This document shows positions 62,609 to 64,000 of a DNA stretch of 64,000 nt, one piece after another. The DNA comes from Actinopolymorpha singaporensis (GTDB lineage: Bacteria > Actinomycetota > Actinomycetes > Propionibacteriales > Actinopolymorphaceae), in the NCBI RefSeq assembly GCF_900104745.1, contig NZ_LT629732.1, positions 1,612,001 to 1,676,000 of the forward strand, in the 5' to 3' direction. Each line of letters opens with the position of its first letter. Position 1 is the first letter of the stretch. The translations under genes were made by a program, and so were the position numbers. The notes below the pieces were generated by a model. The model was given only the letters and a program-made list of their open reading frames with translations. It was not told where the DNA came from and searched no databases.

Positions 62609-64000
62609 GTGACGGCGGTCGACGCGAAGCCCTCGGGCGTTCGGCCGGTCCGCTGGCTTGGGCGATGGACGCCACGAGCGCTGTGGGCGCCGCGGGCGGG
62701 CCGGCTGCGGATTTTGCTCATGCTGGTGCTGCTGGCCGCCGCGATGCCGCTGCGGATCCCGCTCCCTTGGCCGGTCGTCGGATCGGTCATCGGCTCGGTG
62801 TCGATCCTCGATCTGCTGCTCCTCGTCGCTGCTGCCAGCCTCGTCCCGAACCTCCTGCGGCGGCGCCTCAACCTCGGCTACCGCACACTCGCGATGGCCC
62901 TCGCGATCCCGCCACTGGTCGCCGCGCTGTCGCTGCTGTGGAGCCAGGACCGGGCCGAGTCGCTGCGCACCACGCTCATCTCTGTCGAGGCGTTCATCGC
63001 GTACCTGTTCATCACCCGCGAGCTCGAAGGGCTGTCCGCCGAGCGGGTCGTGGCATACCTCGGGCGGTATGCCTGGCTGGTGCTCGTGCCGGCCGTGCTC
63101 CTGATGCTGCACGTACCGGGCTTCGGGCCGTACGGATCCGACTACCACACCGGGTACGCCGTCTCCTACTACGCCCGGCTCTCCCACCCGGTGCTGGGTG
63201 GGTCGAACAATCTCGCCACCGTGCTCGCGATCCTCGTTCCGCCGCTGCTGTACTGGGGCCACAGCCGCCGAGACTGGCGCGCCACCCTGGCCGGTCTGAT
63301 CGCGGCAATGGGCGTCGTCTGCACTCTCTCGCGTGGTGTGCTCGCTGCATCGGTGATCGCGGGCGTCGGATACCTGGCCCTGCTTCCGATCAGTCGCCGA
63401 CCCTGGGCTCGGCGACGCCCGGTGCCCGGCAAGGTGCTCGGCAAAGTGCTCATCGGGACCTTGAGCCTCTCCGCCGGGGCGGTCGCGCTCTACAGGTTCA
63501 ACCCGCCGACGCATGAGTACATCAGCGGCCGCCTGTCGCCGGACAGCATCCTGAAGCGCGTCGAGTTGTACTCGGAGGCTTCCGAGAAGATCGGCGCACG
63601 CCCCTTCCTCGGGTACGGTGCGGGCGTCATCCCCTACGGCGACCCGGTGAACCCCGTCGACGTACACAACACGTATGTGCAGCAGGCGCTGTCGTTCGGG
63701 CTGCCGCTGGGCGTGATCGTCGGCGTCGCGATCGCCGGCCTTCCGCTCTTCTTCCTCCTGCGCCGCCGGGTGCATCCGCTGGCCGGGCCGCTCGGGTACG
63801 CGGTTCTGGTCGAGGTGGTGACGTTCGCGTTCGAGTCCAGCTACGAGGGCACCGTCCTGCGAGTCCTCTTCTATCTCCTCCTGGCTATGCTCGCCGGCCT
63901 GTTGCGAGCCGCCACGATTGAGAGCACGGCCACAAGGTCCGGCCCCGATGGGCGTAGCCGCTCAGCCCGAACGACGGCCCGCTCCCGGTCGGTGTCGGTC
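62609..64000 (+). CDS. O-antigen ligase/polymerase-like membrane protein, cut by window end
   Basis: At least 464 codons, open at base 64000. After a basic N-terminus there are ten or more membrane helices, for example ILLMLVLLAAAMPLRIPLPW and LVLVPAVLLMLHVPGFG. A large loop contains YYARLSHPVLGGSNNLATVL, and GYGAGVIPYGDPVNPVDVHNTYVQQALSFG carries the conserved HNTYVQ of Wzy/WaaL-type enzymes (two adjoining pieces). It should join or polymerise polysaccharide at the membrane. GTG 62609 is the best start seen, with no strong ribosome site. Surface polysaccharide genes may follow beyond the window. Confidence 0.85.
   Translation, partial: MTAVDAKPSGVRPVRWLGRWTPRALWAPRAGRLRILLMLVLLAAAMPLRIPLPWPVVGSVIGSVSILDLLLLVAAASLVPNLLRRRLNLGYRTLAMALAIPPLVAALSLLWSQDRAESLRTTLISVEAFIAYLFITRELEGLSAERVVAYLGRYAWLVLVPAVLLMLHVPGFGPYGSDYHTGYAVSYYARLSHPVLGGSNNLATVLAILVPPLLYWGHSRRDWRATLAGLIAAMGVVCTLSRGVLAASVIAGVGYLALLPISRRPWARRRPVPGKVLGKVLIGTLSLSAGAVALYRFNPPTHEYISGRLSPDSILKRVELYSEASEKIGARPFLGYGAGVIPYGDPVNPVDVHNTYVQQALSFGLPLGVIVGVAIAGLPLFFLLRRRVHPLAGPLGYAVLVEVVTFAFESSYEGTVLRVLFYLLLAMLAGLLRAATIESTATRSGPDGRSRSARTTARSRSVSV

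Overview
The window is high-GC DNA with frequent GTG starts, dense codon-third-position G/C, IdeR/DtxR-type iron control, an ECF sigma factor of the SigG-like kind, a GH15 trehalase-like enzyme, PIG-L deacetylase and tap-like secreted hydrolase. All of this points to a free-living, soil-type Actinomycetota chromosome. The genus cannot be fixed from sequence alone. There are no rRNA genes, no intact tRNA gene, no CRISPR array and no intact transposon.

Layout. 0-4.4 kb: a MarR regulator cut by the window edge, an NAD-binding epimerase-like protein, a secreted FG-GAP propeller protein, a dihydrofolate-reductase-fold protein and an alpha/beta hydrolase. 4.5-9.5 kb: an iron-siderophore uptake operon (lipoprotein, two FecCD permeases, ATPase, siderophore-interacting reductase) behind a 17/19 IdeR-type iron box and closed by a clear terminator. 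9.6-19.5 kb: DUF899 protein, SWIM zinc-finger protein, a regulator divergent from an alcohol dehydrogenase, two adjacent decayed genes (MFS transporter, EEP phosphatase), a PhyH dioxygenase, and a YciI / ECF sigma / DHFR-fold cluster. 19.7-38.3 kb: housekeeping and accessory genes. These include a tap-like hydrolase with a QG-rich insert, a two-component system, a DsbA-like/VKOR disulfide pair, glucose dehydrogenase-like and GH15 enzymes, an APH-like kinase abutting a truncated nucleotidyltransferase, a NYN-LOTUS protein with a histone-like tail, a secreted serine protease, a Gfo/Idh/MocA oxidoreductase and a tandem YCII protein.

38.5-50.8 kb is the most unusual part. It is a two-gene operon of very large secreted proteins that share four DUF4082-like modules, each opening with a Cys-Pro-Cys motif. 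One carries a deacetylase-like core and the other an N,N-dimethylformamidase-beta-like core. A third large secreted protein with duplicated domains lies nearby, followed by an oppositely oriented secreted glycerophosphodiesterase. Together they suggest extracellular polymer or cell-surface modification.

50.8-64 kb is a mosaic: a mechanosensitive-channel-like protein, a methyltransferase, an ArsR/MFS efflux operon with a perfect 26-bp palindrome before the regulator, a helical-repeat membrane protein, an IS481 remnant, and a 3.95-kb segment bounded by two same-orientation fragments of the 3' half of tRNA-Phe. The window ends inside an O-antigen ligase/polymerase-like membrane protein. Several broken genes (15.2, 15.8, 29.7, 50.8, 53.9 and 57.1 kb) show that these stretches have been rearranged.
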